Shown: positions 21,957-36,100 of the stretch, one piece after another
How positions within the stretch are numbered: position 1 is the first letter of the stretch
How the letters are laid out: each line of letters opens with the position of its first letter
Source of the DNA: Quercus robur
Lineage: Eukaryota; Streptophyta; Magnoliopsida; Fagales; Fagaceae
Length of the DNA: 64,000 bases
Direction: 5' to 3'
Assembly (NCBI RefSeq): GCF_932294415.1
Contig: NC_065538.1
Coordinates: 78,381,834-78,445,833 of the forward strand
The notes under the pieces: model-generated
The model's database searches: none
What the model saw: the letters and a program-made list of their open reading frames with translations, nothing else
What the model was told of the DNA's origin: nothing
Translations under genes and position numbers: made by a program

Positions 21957-24900
21957 ATGAAAAATGCAAAGCAAGCGCGATTAAAAAGACAGATGCTAAT
22001 GATTGAGAGAAGATCCGGCAGAAAATGGCATGAAAAGAAAAATAGTTTACAAAATAAATTTACCCAGGCGAGGAAATCCAGGAAAATGGTCATTGCTGAA
22101 AAGAGGAAAAAAAACAAGAAGAATAGAACAGCATTAACTCATGACTGCTCTATGTTGCATTCACCTGGTACAAATATGGATTTTTATGCATCAAGAGGTT
22201 CGTTTCTCTTACTGCCACATTCTATTTATAAATACTTTAAACATTGCTTCATAAAAATTAGAACATAATACTTTCAATTGACATTTGATTATTAGATATT
22301 GATATTGACATGGAACATTCCTATGAAGAAACTGGAATGAACATAAGTACAGATGATACTTTGGTAGAAGATGGATTCAATAATTGTGATATACCTCAAG
22401 AAATCCAAGAATCAGAAAATGAGAGTGATTGTGAAGAATTTCCAAGTAAATAACTTAACTTAAATTTACAAGGAAAAAAAATATTGATATTCATTTTTGT
22501 TTACATTATTATTGTTGTTCTTATATTTTAAAATTCTTATAGGAAAATTTACTGAACCTTGGAATTTTGGCTCGCCTTCTTATGTATGCGTGCATTGTGG
22601 ATCAATTTTATGGTATGAAGAGAGAACAGTCAAATCTAAGAGGCCTAGGAACCCAAAATTCTCTCTCTGTTGTATGGAGGGTAAGGTTAAGTTACCTTTG
22701 CTTAGGAAAGCACCTCCTCTTATAGATGAGCTTTTAGATCCTCTTGGTAGTGATCGATCTAAAACGTTCAGAACTCTAATCAGAACTTATAATGCAATGT
22801 TTGCAATGACATCTATGGGTGGTAAAGTAGATAGTAGAATTAACGATGGAAGACACCCTTACATTTTTAAACTTAATGGCCAAAACCATCATAGAATTGG
22901 AACTCTTCTTCCTAATGATGGTCAGGATCCACAATTTGCACAATTATATTTCTATGATACTGAAAATGAAGTTCAACATAGAATGAACGTCTTTAGCAAT
23001 GGTCAAATTAATAGTGACCTTGATCCATCTATTGTTGAAGCATTGGTCCAAATGTTTGATGAATCAAATACTTTGGTGAAGATATTTCGGATGTCTAGAG
23101 ACCGTTTCATTAATACTGATGTTCACCATTTAAGATTACGTCTTATTGGCTCCCGAGCTACAGATGGAAGAGAATATAACCTGCCTACATGTTCAGAGAT
23201 TGCAGCAATTATCGTTGGTGATATTGGTGCTGAAAATGCACATCGTGATATTATTGTTGAATTAAAAGAAGGAGGATTACAACGTATTAATGTGTTGCAT
23301 CCTTCATACATGGCATTACAATATCCCCTTTTGTTCCCATATGGTGAGGATGGTTTTAGACTCGGCATTTTGTATAGTAATGTAGATGGAATCAGAACTG
23401 ATACAACTGATTCTGTTACAATGAGAGAATACTATGCATATCGATTGCAAGAACGTGAACATGAGGGACATACACTGATATATGGTGGTAGATTGTTTCA
23501 ACAATTTGATGTAGATGCCTACACATGTATAGAAGAAATCTGGCTTATGTGGGTAAAAGAGAACCAAGACAAATTAAGGATAGAATTGTATAAAGGATTG
23601 AAAGATGTAGTTATGAGAGGAGATACCACCCCTGCATCTTCAGGCAAAAGATTTGTTCTACCTTCAAGTTTCACTGGAAGTCCAAGGTATATGATTGAAA
23701 ACTATCAAGATGCAATGGCGATCTGTAGATGGGCAGGTTATCCGGACCTTTTTATTACCTTCACATGCAACACAAAATGGCCAGAAATTGATCTTTTCCT
23801 ATCTAGGAAACCTAGACAGAAAGTAGAAGATCGGCCTGATGTGGTTGCAAGAGTGTTCAAGATAAAGCTTGATCAACTCTTAAATGATTTAAAGCATGGC
23901 CAACACTTTGGGAAAGTAATTACAGGTATTCTAAACTTTATATTTAAAATATTTTTCCCTTCTTCTTTACTTGGCTTAATAATTAATCTATACAAATGTA
24001 ACTAACTTATTGTTTTGGTGCCAGTTGTCTACACTGTTGAATATCAAAAAAGAGGGTTACCTCATGCACACATTTTACTTTTTCTACATCATGATGACAA
24101 GCATCCTACAGCAGCAGAAATTGATAGAATAATTTCAGCAGAAATTCCAGATTTCAATGAAGAACCTTTACTTTATGAAGCTGTCAAACAATATATGGTC
24201 CATGGTCCTTGCGGTTCTATTAATTCAAGGGCAAGCTGTATGATTGAAAACAGATGTACAAAACACTTCCCTAAAAAATTTTGTTCACAAACAACTGTTG
24301 ATGAAGATGGTTTCCCAGTATATAGAAGAAGGAATAATGGAAGATTCGTTGAAAGAAATCAGGTCAGACTTGATAATCGATTTATAGTTCCACACAATAT
24401 TGATTTGTTGGTGAACTTTCAAGCACACATAAATGTCGAGTGGTGTAATCGTTCAAGATCTATAAAGTATTTATTTAAATATATAACAAAAGGACCTGAT
24501 CGTGCAACTTTGATTCTTGAAGAAAATTTACATATTGATTCTTCTACTGGAATGCAACATATGACAGATACTGATGAAGTTAAGACATATTTAAATTGTA
24601 GATATGTGTCTGCCATAGAGGCATGTTGGAGGATATTTGAATTTGCAATTCACCATCGAGAGCCTGCTGTTCAAAGACTCAGTTTTCACAATGAGGACGA
24701 ACAACCAGTTGTTTTTGAAGATACTGATTATTTAAATAATGTTGTGGACAAGCCAGATATCGAAAAAAGCAAATTTACAGAATGGATGAAAGCGAATGCA
24801 TTGTATGAAGAAGCAAGGGAATTGACTTATTCTGAATTTCCTACTAAATGGGTTTGGCATAGAAAAGACAAAGAATGGAAATTGAGAAAATCTGGAAGAT

Positions 24901-27116
24901 GTATTGGGCGTATATATTATGCTCATCCTGCAAGTGGAGAACGGTTTTAATTGCGGATGCTACTTAATGTTATTAAAGGAGCTAGATCATTTAAGGAAAT
25001 ACGAACTATAAATAATATTGTATATCCAACTTTTAGATCAACATGTTATGCACTTGGTTTGCTTGATGATGATAAAGAGTGGCACGAAGCTTTGAATCAT
25101 GCATCGTATTGGGCTTCAGGAAAACAACTACGAGAACTTTTTGTCACAATGTTGATTTTTTGTGAGGTTGCAAATCCATATAAATTATGGATTTCAAATT
25201 GGCAGTTGTTATCTGAGGACATTCTGCATCGTCAAAGAACAGTTTTACGATATGACAACCTACATCTTGATGACTCTCAATTACAGAACTACGCACTATG
25301 TGAAATTGAACAGATTTTGGTAAAGAGTGGCAGATCTTTGCACGAATTTGAGTCAATACCATATCCAAATACATTACTTCTCAGACAAAGTAACAATAGA
25401 GTATTACAAGAAGAATTGGATTATGATAGAAACTCTTTGGCAGCAGAACATATTAAACTTTTTTCTGGTCTTAATACTGATCAAAGAAAGGTATATGATG
25501 AAGTAATTTATTCTGTTTCAGAGAATAAAGGTGGCTTCTTTTTTGTTTATGGACATGGAGGAACTGGAAAGACTTATCTTTGGAAAACCATTATATGCCG
25601 ATTGCGCTCAGAAGGGAAGATAGTTATTGCAATTGCAACATCTGGAATTGCTGCATTATTGTTGCCTGGAGGGAGAACAGCTCATTCAAGATTTCAAATA
25701 CCAATAAATGTAACAGACAGTTCAACTTGCGGTATTAAACAAGGTTCACAAATTGCAGAACTTATGACAAAAGCAAGTCTTATAATTTGGGATGAAGCTC
25801 CTATGGCACACCGAAATTGTTTTGAAGCTGTTGATCGGTCATTAAGAGATATATTACGTTTTTCTAACCCAAATAGTGGGGAGACACCTTTTGGAGGAAA
25901 AACTATTGTTCTTGGTGGTGATTTCAGACAAATATTACCAGTGGTATCAAAAGCAAGAAGAGAACAAATAGTTGAAGCATCAATTAATAAGTCATCATTA
26001 TGGAACAGTTGCAAAGTTTTCATTTTGACAATAAATATGAGGTTGACACAAAACCCAGGTGATATTGCAGCAAGGGAATTTGTTGAATGGATGTTGAAAA
26101 TTGGTGATGGTGAACTAAGTAATAATGAAGGTGAAGCATTGATTGAAATACCGCATGATTTACTAATTCATCCTGGTGCTCATCCTTTCAACGATATTGT
26201 AAAAGCTACCTATCCTGATTTCAATACAAAATTCAACGATTCTAAGTATTTAGAAGAGAGAGCAATTTTAGCTCCAACAAATGAAGTGGTAGAAGACATA
26301 AATGATTACATGATTGATCTTATTAATGTTGATGAAGAGACATATCTTAGTGCAGATTCATTATGTAAAGCTTCAAGCAACATTCTAGACCAAGATGTAA
26401 TGTATCCAATAGAGTTTCTCAATTCATTGAAGTTTCCTGGTATTCCAAACCATAAACTCAGATTGAAAGTAGGGCTACCAATAATGTTACTTCGAAATTT
26501 AAACCAAAGTAATGGACTTTGTAATGGTACTAGACTTTTAGTCACTCAATTATCAAAATGGGTTTTGGAAGTTCAAATAATATCAGGAACTCATATTGGA
26601 GAAAAGGTGTGTATACCAAGAATAGTCTTATCCCCTTCTAATTCCAAATGGCCCTTTGTACTGAAAAGAAGGCAGTTTCCAGTATCTGTTTGCTTTGCTA
26701 TGACAATTAATAAGAGCCAAGGTCAATCTCTGCAACGTGTTGGACTTTATTTAGATAGACCAGTTTTCAGTCATGGACAATTATATGTTGCCGTATCCAG
26801 AGTTACAAGTAAAGATGGCCTTAGAATACTCATTGTAGAAAATGATAATAGTGATCATTTTCATACAAAAAATATTGTCTACAAAGAAATATTTGATAAT
26901 TTGCCTAAAGGTAACACATACTGTTTATTAATATTATTTCAAGTTATTGATAATGTAAACTAAATTGTCAATTATATTGTAAACAGTAGGTTTTTGTCCA
27001 CTGTTATATTTAAAGTTTACTAATGTTTAAAATGTTCTAATATTACAGATTCATATTGCAACGAAGTACAAAACTTTGAAGCAGAAATCAGTGAATGTGA
27101 GATGCAGTTAACGTAA
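21957..27116 (+). pseudogene. Helitron RepHel replicase-helicase, one nonsense codon
   Basis: Rolling-circle replication initiator fused to a Pif1-like helicase; it nicks, unwinds and transfers the Helitron strand. Proposed exons: 21957-22197, 22296-22445, 22543-23925, 24025-26910, 27049-27116 (all GT..AG, in frame, ~1575 codons). A shorter alternative ends at 26963. Seen in order: a basic N-terminus; the Helitron-like N domain (QEREHEGHTLIYGGRLFQQF, ~23447-23520); the HUH motif LPHAHILLFL (~24056); the two-Tyr motif YLFKYITKG (~24467); Walker A GHGGTGKT (~25552); Walker B IIWDEAP (~25785); GGDFRQILP (~25915); and the helicase end FSHGQLYVAVSR (~26765). The only defect is a TAA at 24948-24950 in GERF(stop)LRMLLN, where related proteins have an aromatic residue. 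Confidence 0.9.
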
Positions 27117-27180
27117 CAAACAACCATGATCTGATCAATATTGCTATTATCTTGGTTGACTAATAGGTAAGTTTTAAAAT
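27049..27180 (+). pseudogene. Remnant of an RPA exon 1 behind RepHel
   Basis: The bases from the acceptor ATTACAG (27048) onward resemble exon 1 of the RPA gene (30092-30258), including TTTGAAGCAGA, CAACCATGATCTGAT and the donor-side TTGGTTGACTAATAGGTAAG. An exon-2-like CAGGGAACATTATATG follows at ~27335. This looks like a decayed first copy of the RPA gene, part of which may now serve as the last RepHel exon. Confidence 0.55.
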
Positions 27181-30110
27181 TTTTTAAACCAAAAAATAAT
27201 ATTAAAAAAAAATGGATACAGAAATCTAAATTTTTTTTTTTCATATCTGCATCTTCAACTTACAGAACTTTTTGTTTAATTAACTTATACATTCCTAACA
27301 TTTTCTTTGACATAAGTATTTTTAATTGTTTCCAGGGAACATTATATGTTTATAATTCTTTCTTCAGACTTATATGGTTAAGCATCAAGGGGAAATTAAT
27401 CACATCTTATTGTAGACGAGAGTTAATGCTGGAAATATTACAATTCTGTATTGGCAAAAAGCTGTGAATTTTGGTCATCACGGTCTAAATCTGATAAGGT
27501 ATCCATTGACAAAAAAAACTAATATCTGCTGTAATACAATGCTAGAAAGAATTATCTAAAACATTTCAGATTTAATAACAGATCTCAGATTCTGTTACAC
27601 AGACCATAGGGTCATCTTCTGACTTTGTATCTACCTCTACTGAACAGATCCTCAAGACAAAAGCTATTAGTCATGAGAAACTTGGGGGTGGCAGTAGTAT
27701 AAGAAGTACCACATTGAAGAATGATACTGTTCACCGGAAAGCTTTTGCATTACAGGATAAGGTAATATTTAAACTAAATTCTATATTTACCAAATGATAA
27801 CTGAGTTGTACTTATAAATGTTAGAAGTTTTTGCAGAGACTCAAACGTTCAGTTATTATGAACATTAGATTTGAATTATTCGCATATTGAAATATTGACC
27901 ATGTTAAACTTAAGATTTATTGACTTTACAATATTGACTTTAGAGACTCCAGGTAACTGACCTTCAACTAATTCTGTTTAATTTTTTGGACGAACTAAAT
28001 CAAAATTAACAATGACCTTTGTGGGTTGGTGGCACTGTCCTGTTTCCTCATTGGGTGAACCTGATTTCATATCTCTCCCCTCCCTCACTTGAAAAGAAAA
28101 AAAAAGAAATCCGAACTTCATGTCTACAACTACCTAAACTATTAAACCATGACTAGAGTTTGAACTATAATTTACTTCTTATCAATTATTATATTACTGT
28201 TTGAACTTAACAGAATTTGTATTGTTTTTTATATTTTTTTGGATATATTGAGAAAAATAATTTTATACCATTTGATTTCCTGCTTATTACACTTTCCTTC
28301 TTTCTTTATTTTTTTTTTTTTTTGGCATCCTATTGATCTTAAGGTTCATTTCTTTTAATAGGGGACTCATGAACTGCTAGTGTGTACTTGCTGTCATCCT
28401 AGCAAAAACAGCAGTTTCAACCCATTTTACTTATTATTGAAAATGAACTGATGACTTACTGCTTACTATTCAAGGGGAGACCGAGCGCTAAAAAAAAAAA
28501 AAGCATTATCACTATTTCAAACTGTTTTCCATCCTACCTGATCTACTGTTTTTGAATAGCGATTAAAATTGTAAGACTTTGAAATCTGAAAGTGTAATGT
28601 ATTTTTGTTGTTGTAAGTTTATGGTTGCTGGAAGGTGAATTTTCATTTATAAAACAATGAATGTAATTACTATTAAATTGACAGAAATTGTTTATAATTC
28701 ATTTAGTAGATCATGTTTGATTGGAACACACCTCTTTTCCTTTAAGTTTCATACTTTAGAATACTTTCAAAGATTGTATGTGCAGCATCCAATGTAGCAT
28801 GACCATAAAACTGAAACTGCAAAACGGTATCAAACATTTGATTGATTACATATACTTCTTTTAGTTTGCTAAAAATTCTACTGCACCAATAAAATATATG
28901 AACCTGTACGACCACGCTTAAAAATTAAATATTTTACAGGTTATTTGTCATGTTAAACAACAAAGAACAAACCTGACTGCTTTAGTCTTTCTTTTCACAT
29001 ATATATACTTTTGTATCTAAAACTCAAAGGTCCTGAGTTTGGACGACATTTAATAATTACAAATCACAAAAATTACATTGAATGAGGCCATTGTATATTC
29101 CCAAATCAGATAATTGCCAAATACACATAAATTTCAGAATTAAAGTTCCAAATAAATTCTTATTGTGGACATATAACAATTCCAATTTCTCATGTGGATA
29201 GATCCATACCTTAACCTAAAAAAGCCCAACCCATTTCATCTAATAACCATGAGCCCTATAAAGTTATGAGAGACAATCATATACAATTAAGGCCAATCCC
29301 AAGCCCAGCCTCACTCATGAGAAAAAAATGTTACTGATTGCGTGATACACTTACTCTTACTGAAGTAAAGTAAGCCTCAGATAATAACTATATTTGGGCC
29401 CATTCAGATAAATTGATGAAGCCCAAAGTAGAAGAATCACTCATTGAAGTGGTGCGACAAAATGAAAATCTTGAACCAATATACTTATTCGGCCAAATAC
29501 AAATACACAAACACAAAAACAGAATCCCTCACTCAATTATTTCAACCGCCATTCCTTCACTGCAACAGCAAACTATTCAGAAGACTTCTCTGTAACAACA
29601 GACTATGAAGAAAGTGAGCATGTTTTCTTTCTATTCAATTACCATTCCCAATTGTTTATAACTGTCACAGATCATTTTCCCACTATTGACTTTAATTTTC
29701 TAGGGTTCTTCTTTTATCTCAATCAAAAAACATGAGTTCTAATTTTCTCCTTTTTTATTATTATTATTTTTTTCCATTTAAGAGTTTTTTGTTAAGATTT
29801 CACTTTTCTTTTCTCATTGTCTTTTCCTTTCAATTTTGCTGCATTACTCAATAAATATTACATTTAGATACCATTTTCGCTATTTTCCCATTATTTTTTT
29901 TCAATCTCTTGAAATCTTTTTCTTCAATTGTTAAAATAATTAAATATTGTTTTTCTTTTAAAGATTTTTATTACGTTTTTCAAACTGAAATATTTAAATA
30001 GTCTAATAGTTATATTGTCGTTTATGTTGCAAATGACAGATTTTACTCCATAATTATATATAAATTTAACTGATGTTTAAATTATGCAGATAATACAAAT
30101 TCAAAAGAAT
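27181..30110 (+). other. Helitron interior between RepHel and RPA
   Basis: AT-rich DNA. The only exon-like piece is 27582-27761: it follows an acceptor (AATAACAG), is open for 60 codons (Ser/Thr/Lys-rich, ending in AFALQDK) and meets a donor GTAATA at 27762. Its source is unknown. Block 29702-29825 repeats the sequence upstream of RepHel (21292-21420). An acceptor TTATGCAG at 30083-30090 precedes the RPA start. Confidence 0.5.
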
Positions 30111-33100
30111 ATGGAGTACACAAATTTGAAGCAGATATTGACAGACAAAAAAAACTCAAAACTGAAAGTTAGAGTTTTACGAATGTGGGATGCAATTAAT
30201 ATAGCAAACAACAATGATCTGATTAGCCTCGATATGATATTGGTTGACAAAGAGGTAAATTCATAATTGAACCCCTTTTAGAATAATTCTTACTAATCTT
30301 TCTTCATTAAAACTTGCAACCAGACAATGTAAATTGGTTGTTATGTACTGCTGTTATAGATTAAAGGATAATTCATTTGAAATGTTCGTAGGGAACATTG
30401 ATACATGCAAGCATCAGAAAGAGTTTTGCTCAAAGTTTTCGTCCACAACTAATTGAAGGGAGCATATATACAATTACAAAATTCTTAGTAGAAGAATATA
30501 AAGGGAACTATCGTCCAGTACATAACGATCTCAAAATACATTTTAATTCAACAACTTCAGTCACAAAATTCAAAGGATTTGACCATTCAATACCTCAGTT
30601 CCAATTTGAATTTTCTGATTATGGAACAATAGCTTCTCGTTGTTATAACACAACTTACTTAACTGGTAATTTATATTATTTTACAAGCCAAGCACCTACT
30701 TTTACAGAGTTAAAAAATAATGCAATTCATATCTTAATACTGACTTTTATTTTTTTTAAAAATGTGATCTTAACAGATGTGATTGGCATATTGGACTACA
30801 TTGGAGCCATTGAGGAGATCAAAACAAGAGGGCGTCCAACAAAGATAAGAAACATTCAACTGTTGTTAGAAGAGTAAGATATATATACATTCTTTTAAAC
30901 TTATATGTTATAATTTTTAAATAACTCAAACTTACATATAAACAACTTCAGGAACAAATCTGTTCAAACAACTTTATGGGGAAATACTGCACAACAAATA
31001 GATGATGATTTCTACAAAACAAATAAAGGGCCATTCATAGTAATAGTGACTTCAACAATAGTGAAAACTTTCAGAGGTAACAATTGATTAACTCATTTAT
31101 CAAATATGTAATATTTACGTATCTATAATACTTATAAATTTTATAACTTTTTTATAGGTCAATATCAACTATCATCCACTTTTGCAACAAAGCTGTATGT
31201 AAATTTAAACATTCCAGAAGTTGCAGAAATGAGAAACAAGTAAGTACTATTACACTTTTTCTTTACAATAGTGTACCTACTTAGCAATATTCCTTAAATG
31301 ATAGATATATACAAATAGAAACTGTTCTGTTATTGTTTTTATGAGTTATACATAAATTTTGATTAGATACAGCACAAAAGACATAAACGTAAAAGATATA
31401 CTACCAAAGGGACTACCTAAAATTCAAGATGCAGAACTGGCCTTACATAATAAAAAAACAGTTGCTGAAATAAAGAACTTGGAATGGAACTCAGAGACAA
31501 AGGTATCAACTATATTCTTACATCATGAATTTATCGTAATTAGTAACTGTTTATGTGTTTTATAATAAGATATAATTTTATAAACTGACTAATCTTTGTG
31601 TTATAGAACTTGATGGTAACATGCAATGCCAAAATCATTAATATCAACAACAAATATGGATGGTATTATGTTGCATGCCTTATATGCAAGACGAAAGTGA
31701 AACAAGTCAAAGGAGTTCTATGGTGTGAACGTTGTAAAAATGAGACAAAATTTGCAGTCCCAAGGTAATTAAAAAAAAAATTTGAATTGTAAATTCTAAA
31801 ACACACACAAATTATATATAATATTCTATTAACAACTTTGTATCTAAAATAGCTATAGAATACAAGTCCAAGTACAAGATGAGACCGGCTCAACCACATT
31901 CATATTGTTTGACAAAGGAGCTGAGAAAATTATTTCTAAAACAGCAAAAGAACTTGCAGAGATGCAAGAAGAGGTAATTTCATATATAAATGTCAGCCCT
32001 ATATATTTATTTTCTGAAAACTGAAATTTTATACTTTCTTACCAATGTTACATGTATATATATATATATATATTTTGCTTATTGTTTGTTTTTTTGTTTA
32101 TACAGATGTTGAAATCAGATGAGAATACTTTACCAAAAGAGATTCAAAAAATAATTGGCAACGAATATTTGTTCCAACTGCATCTTGATGAATATAATTT
32201 GAAGTATGGAAAAGAAAATTACACTGTCTCAAAAATTTTGGAGAAGGAAATTTCACATAAGCAAAAAGACTCAAGTAAAGTTGAAGAACATCAGGTGATT
32301 GAAACAAACTTACTTCAACTTGCTTACTATATGATTCAAACATTAGTGTAAGGTTGAATTTATTCAACCATCTAATTGGCTTTATTCCACCATCTAATTG
32401 GCTTTATTCCGTGCCAAATTTGCTTGTAATTCAGCATTTAGTAACCCTGTATTTAGGTGGGTTTGTTGTAAGGGTAGTGAGTGAGATAGAGTGAAGATTG
32501 CTCAAGAGTGTGCAAGAAAACAGAGTGTCGCGGCTGGGACTCGCGGGTGGACTCGCGGCTGCAAGCCGCCAGAAGCTGCACACGTGCCAAGCATGCTGGA
32601 AGATGAACAGTCATGCTAGCTGGAGCACTACAGGACAAAACAGGACAACTGGCCATACGATTAACTCGCGACTGGATCTCGCGACTTGGTCAAGCCGCGA
32701 GGTCAAGCCGCGAGCCACCCCTGTTTTGGAAAAACCTGACGTTTCACATTCCTCTTCACTCCAGTATAAATACCCCTTTAACCCACGATTGAAAGAGAGC
32801 TTCCAGAGAGAATTTTGAGAGAGAAACCCTAAAGAAAAACCAGATTGTTTCACCCACAATCTATACCTTAGAGTCTCTTCAAATTCCCTCACTCTCTTCC
32901 TCTCCATTGTCAAATCCTTGAGAGGCATTATACCAAACCTGGTTCTCACCATTATCATCTCTGTGAGACAGTCGGTTGGAGTTCTGGGAAGCAGTTAGGA
33001 AGGAGCCAATCTTCATTGGTTGATGCTACGGTGTAGTAGCGGAATCCGGGAAGCTAGAAAAGAAAAAGGTTCGGCGCAACCTCGTTGGAGCAAGAAGCTT

Positions 33101-36100
33101 GGAGGGCTTAGGTGCACTGGGTAGATTAGGCTTGGAGGGTCTATTGCTGTCCTTGTATCCCAACTGTATTTTCTAGTGGATTGATTACCGCTTGGAGGGC
33201 GGCGGAGAGGTTTTTCGCCGAGGTCTTCGGTTTCCTCTTCGATAACACATCGGGTGTTATCTTTGTGTTTGCATCTTCCTTCCTCTCTATCTCTGCCTTT
33301 ACATTATCTGCTGTGGTTTTATTTTGTTATGGCTTAGATAGTATTTAACATATTTCACATTATAGCATATGTTAAGTTTCCGCACACTTATTGTTTGACA
33401 TATTGCTTGTGTTGGTTAAGTTAATTTTTGGGGGTCTAAACGTTCAAAAGTGTTTTGTACACGTTTTTGAACTTTCAATTGGTATCAGAGCGGGTACACT
33501 GCTGTTGGTTTCATTACCATTGTGTGATCCTTGACTCCCTTTTGAGATGGATAGGTCTCAATCCCTAAATGCACCTCCATATTTTGATGGTAGTAATTAT
33601 GCTTTTTGGAAGGTTCGTATGAGAGCTTTTCTCTGTTCTATTGATGAATCCGTTTGGGATGCTGTTGAGATTGGTTGGACCAAACTTGAGGCAGCCAAAT
33701 CCACATGGGATAAGGAAGCACTTGCTGCATCTAATGCTAACAGTAAAGCACTCAATGCTATTTTCTGTGGTGTGTCTCCAGATGAATTTCATAGGATTTC
33801 TCACATTACCATTGCCAAAGAAGCATGGGAGATTCTAGAAACCACTTATGAAGGCACGAAGAAAGTGAAAGACACCAAGTTACAAATGCTGACCACTCGG
33901 TTTGAGGAGCTTAAAATGAGTGAGGATGAGCCTTTTGACTCTTTCTATGGGAAACTAAATGAGGTGGTTGTCAGTAAGTTTAACTTGGGGGAGAAAACGG
34001 AGGACTCAAAGATTGTAAGGAAGATCCTTCGTTCATTACCGGAAAGTTTTCGTACTAAAGTGACAGCCATTGAAGAGAGCAAGGATCTTGACGACATCAA
34101 AGTACAGGAGCTGGTTGGTTCTCTGCAGACTTATGAGATGTCGCTGCCCAATCAACGGAAGAGTAAATCCCTTGCTCTAAAGACCATTAATGAGAAGGTG
34201 GAAGATCAAGACTCATCGGGAGAAGATGTGGTTGACAAAGATGTAGCCTATCTTGTTAAAAATTTCAGAAAGTTTTTGAAATTCAAAAATAATGGAAAAT
34301 TTGATGATAAGAGAAAATTTCAAAATTTTGGAAGGGAGAAGAGGGATTTCAAAAAGAAAGATGGAAAAGAATCCCAATCCACACAAGGTGTCACTTGTTT
34401 TGAATGCAACGGGCATGGACACTTTAAGAAGGAATGTCCGAATTATTTGAAATCGAAAGGCAAAGTGTATGCCACGACCTTGAGTGACTCAGATTCGTCT
34501 GACTCAAAATCTGAAGAGAGCTGTGATGGAGAAGGGAACTATTCAGCTTTTATGACTATTGCTCATATTGAGTCGTCGGATGAGTTGAATTTGCTTGTAC
34601 GAGACCTTGGAGAACATAGTGATGATGAATCACTAGGAATTGTTGAAGAATCAGAAGCTGAAGAAGAAGAAAGCACAGCAAATCTTCAAGAGAATTATAA
34701 CTCACTCTTGGAGAAGTCGGGTGAATACACAAGGGTGGCCAAGGCTGCTGTGAGAAAAATGAAGAAGGCTGAGGAGGACTACAAAAGTCTCCTAATCCGG
34801 TATAGGGAGGCCAAATGCGAGATTGAAACACTGAATGGTGAGCTGTCCGAAGCTTACACTAAAGTGAGATTTCTTGAGAATGAGGTTGTGCAAGCAAATG
34901 CTAAAATAGAGAGGGTCACCACTAAGAAGCTAGATGATGTTATATCTTCTCAAAAGAGCTTTTCAGACAAATCCGGACTGGGATATACCGGAGGAAGTAG
35001 TTCATCTGGAAATGTCACTAAAGAAGTGAAGCTTGTAAAGGCCAAAGATCCAGTTGTAGCTGACCTTACTGGTGTGAAGCTCGAGGTGGAGGAGAAGAAG
35101 AATGTGGTGGACCAACGGATGCTGAATCATCGTAATCAGTCTGTGGGCAGGTCTGAATCTCGTGCCAAGTCACGTCCACGACCACAAAGAGGTCCTAGAG
35201 GAACGTATGTGTGCCATTATTGCGGACTTCAAGGGCACACTCGACCAAATTGCCAAAAGCTGAGAGCAAAGAACAGTGCAACTCCTCAAAGGTCAGGAGG
35301 ACCGGGAAATGATAGGAGAATTTGGGCAGGTGATCAATCTAGAGATCAAAATGGAGATCCCGGAATGATGAACGTGATGAAGATGATTGGTGCATTCACC
35401 AACTGCTTGGAAAGCTTCTCACGAAGGTTTGAAAGCCCTAACTCTCGTACCCAATCCTTTAAGGAAATCACCCCAAACGCAAGTGACGTGTGGGTGAAAA
35501 GGGGTACTCATGCGTAAGCATTACAACATGTCCATGCATTAATACTTCCTATGCTTTGTGACTATGTTTGTTTGGTATGCTTGTTGTTTTTGATTTTGGT
35601 TGTTTGATTATTCTCTTGTGAATATTTCTTAATTTTGTTTTATCATTCTTTTTGTTTCTTGTGTCAAAAATCCAAAAATCACATAAAAATTAGAAAATCA
35701 AAAAGCTTGATTGACTTTGTTGAGTTTTGTCTCAAAACTTGTTTTGCCTTGTACCTTTGTGCTAATGGCTTTGTGCATTTTCGAGCATTGCTTGTTTTCA
35801 TGCACTCATATCTCTGTGGGAAAAATCTTGAAATCTATGTGATTGTTGTAAATAGATCTTCAAACTTGTCATGAATGATTAGTGAATGGTTATGTTGATC
35901 TTGAGACATGCATAGACTTGTGTCTATATATCTTCCCACTTTTTATTTTTGTTTTGCTAAAAAGAGCTCACCAAATGTAAATATCCAAATGAAAAGAGAT
36001 ATTGAGCTGCAAAAGCCTGTCGCACATTCTAGTATTTGACTAGGAAAAAGGGTAAGCGACCTTATATTAAAAGTGAAATTTCATTCAAAAAAGGCCAAAG

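Noticed and set aside
33565..33838. Overlapping frames within gag of element 2
   Set aside because: Shadows of the 656-codon Gag frame.
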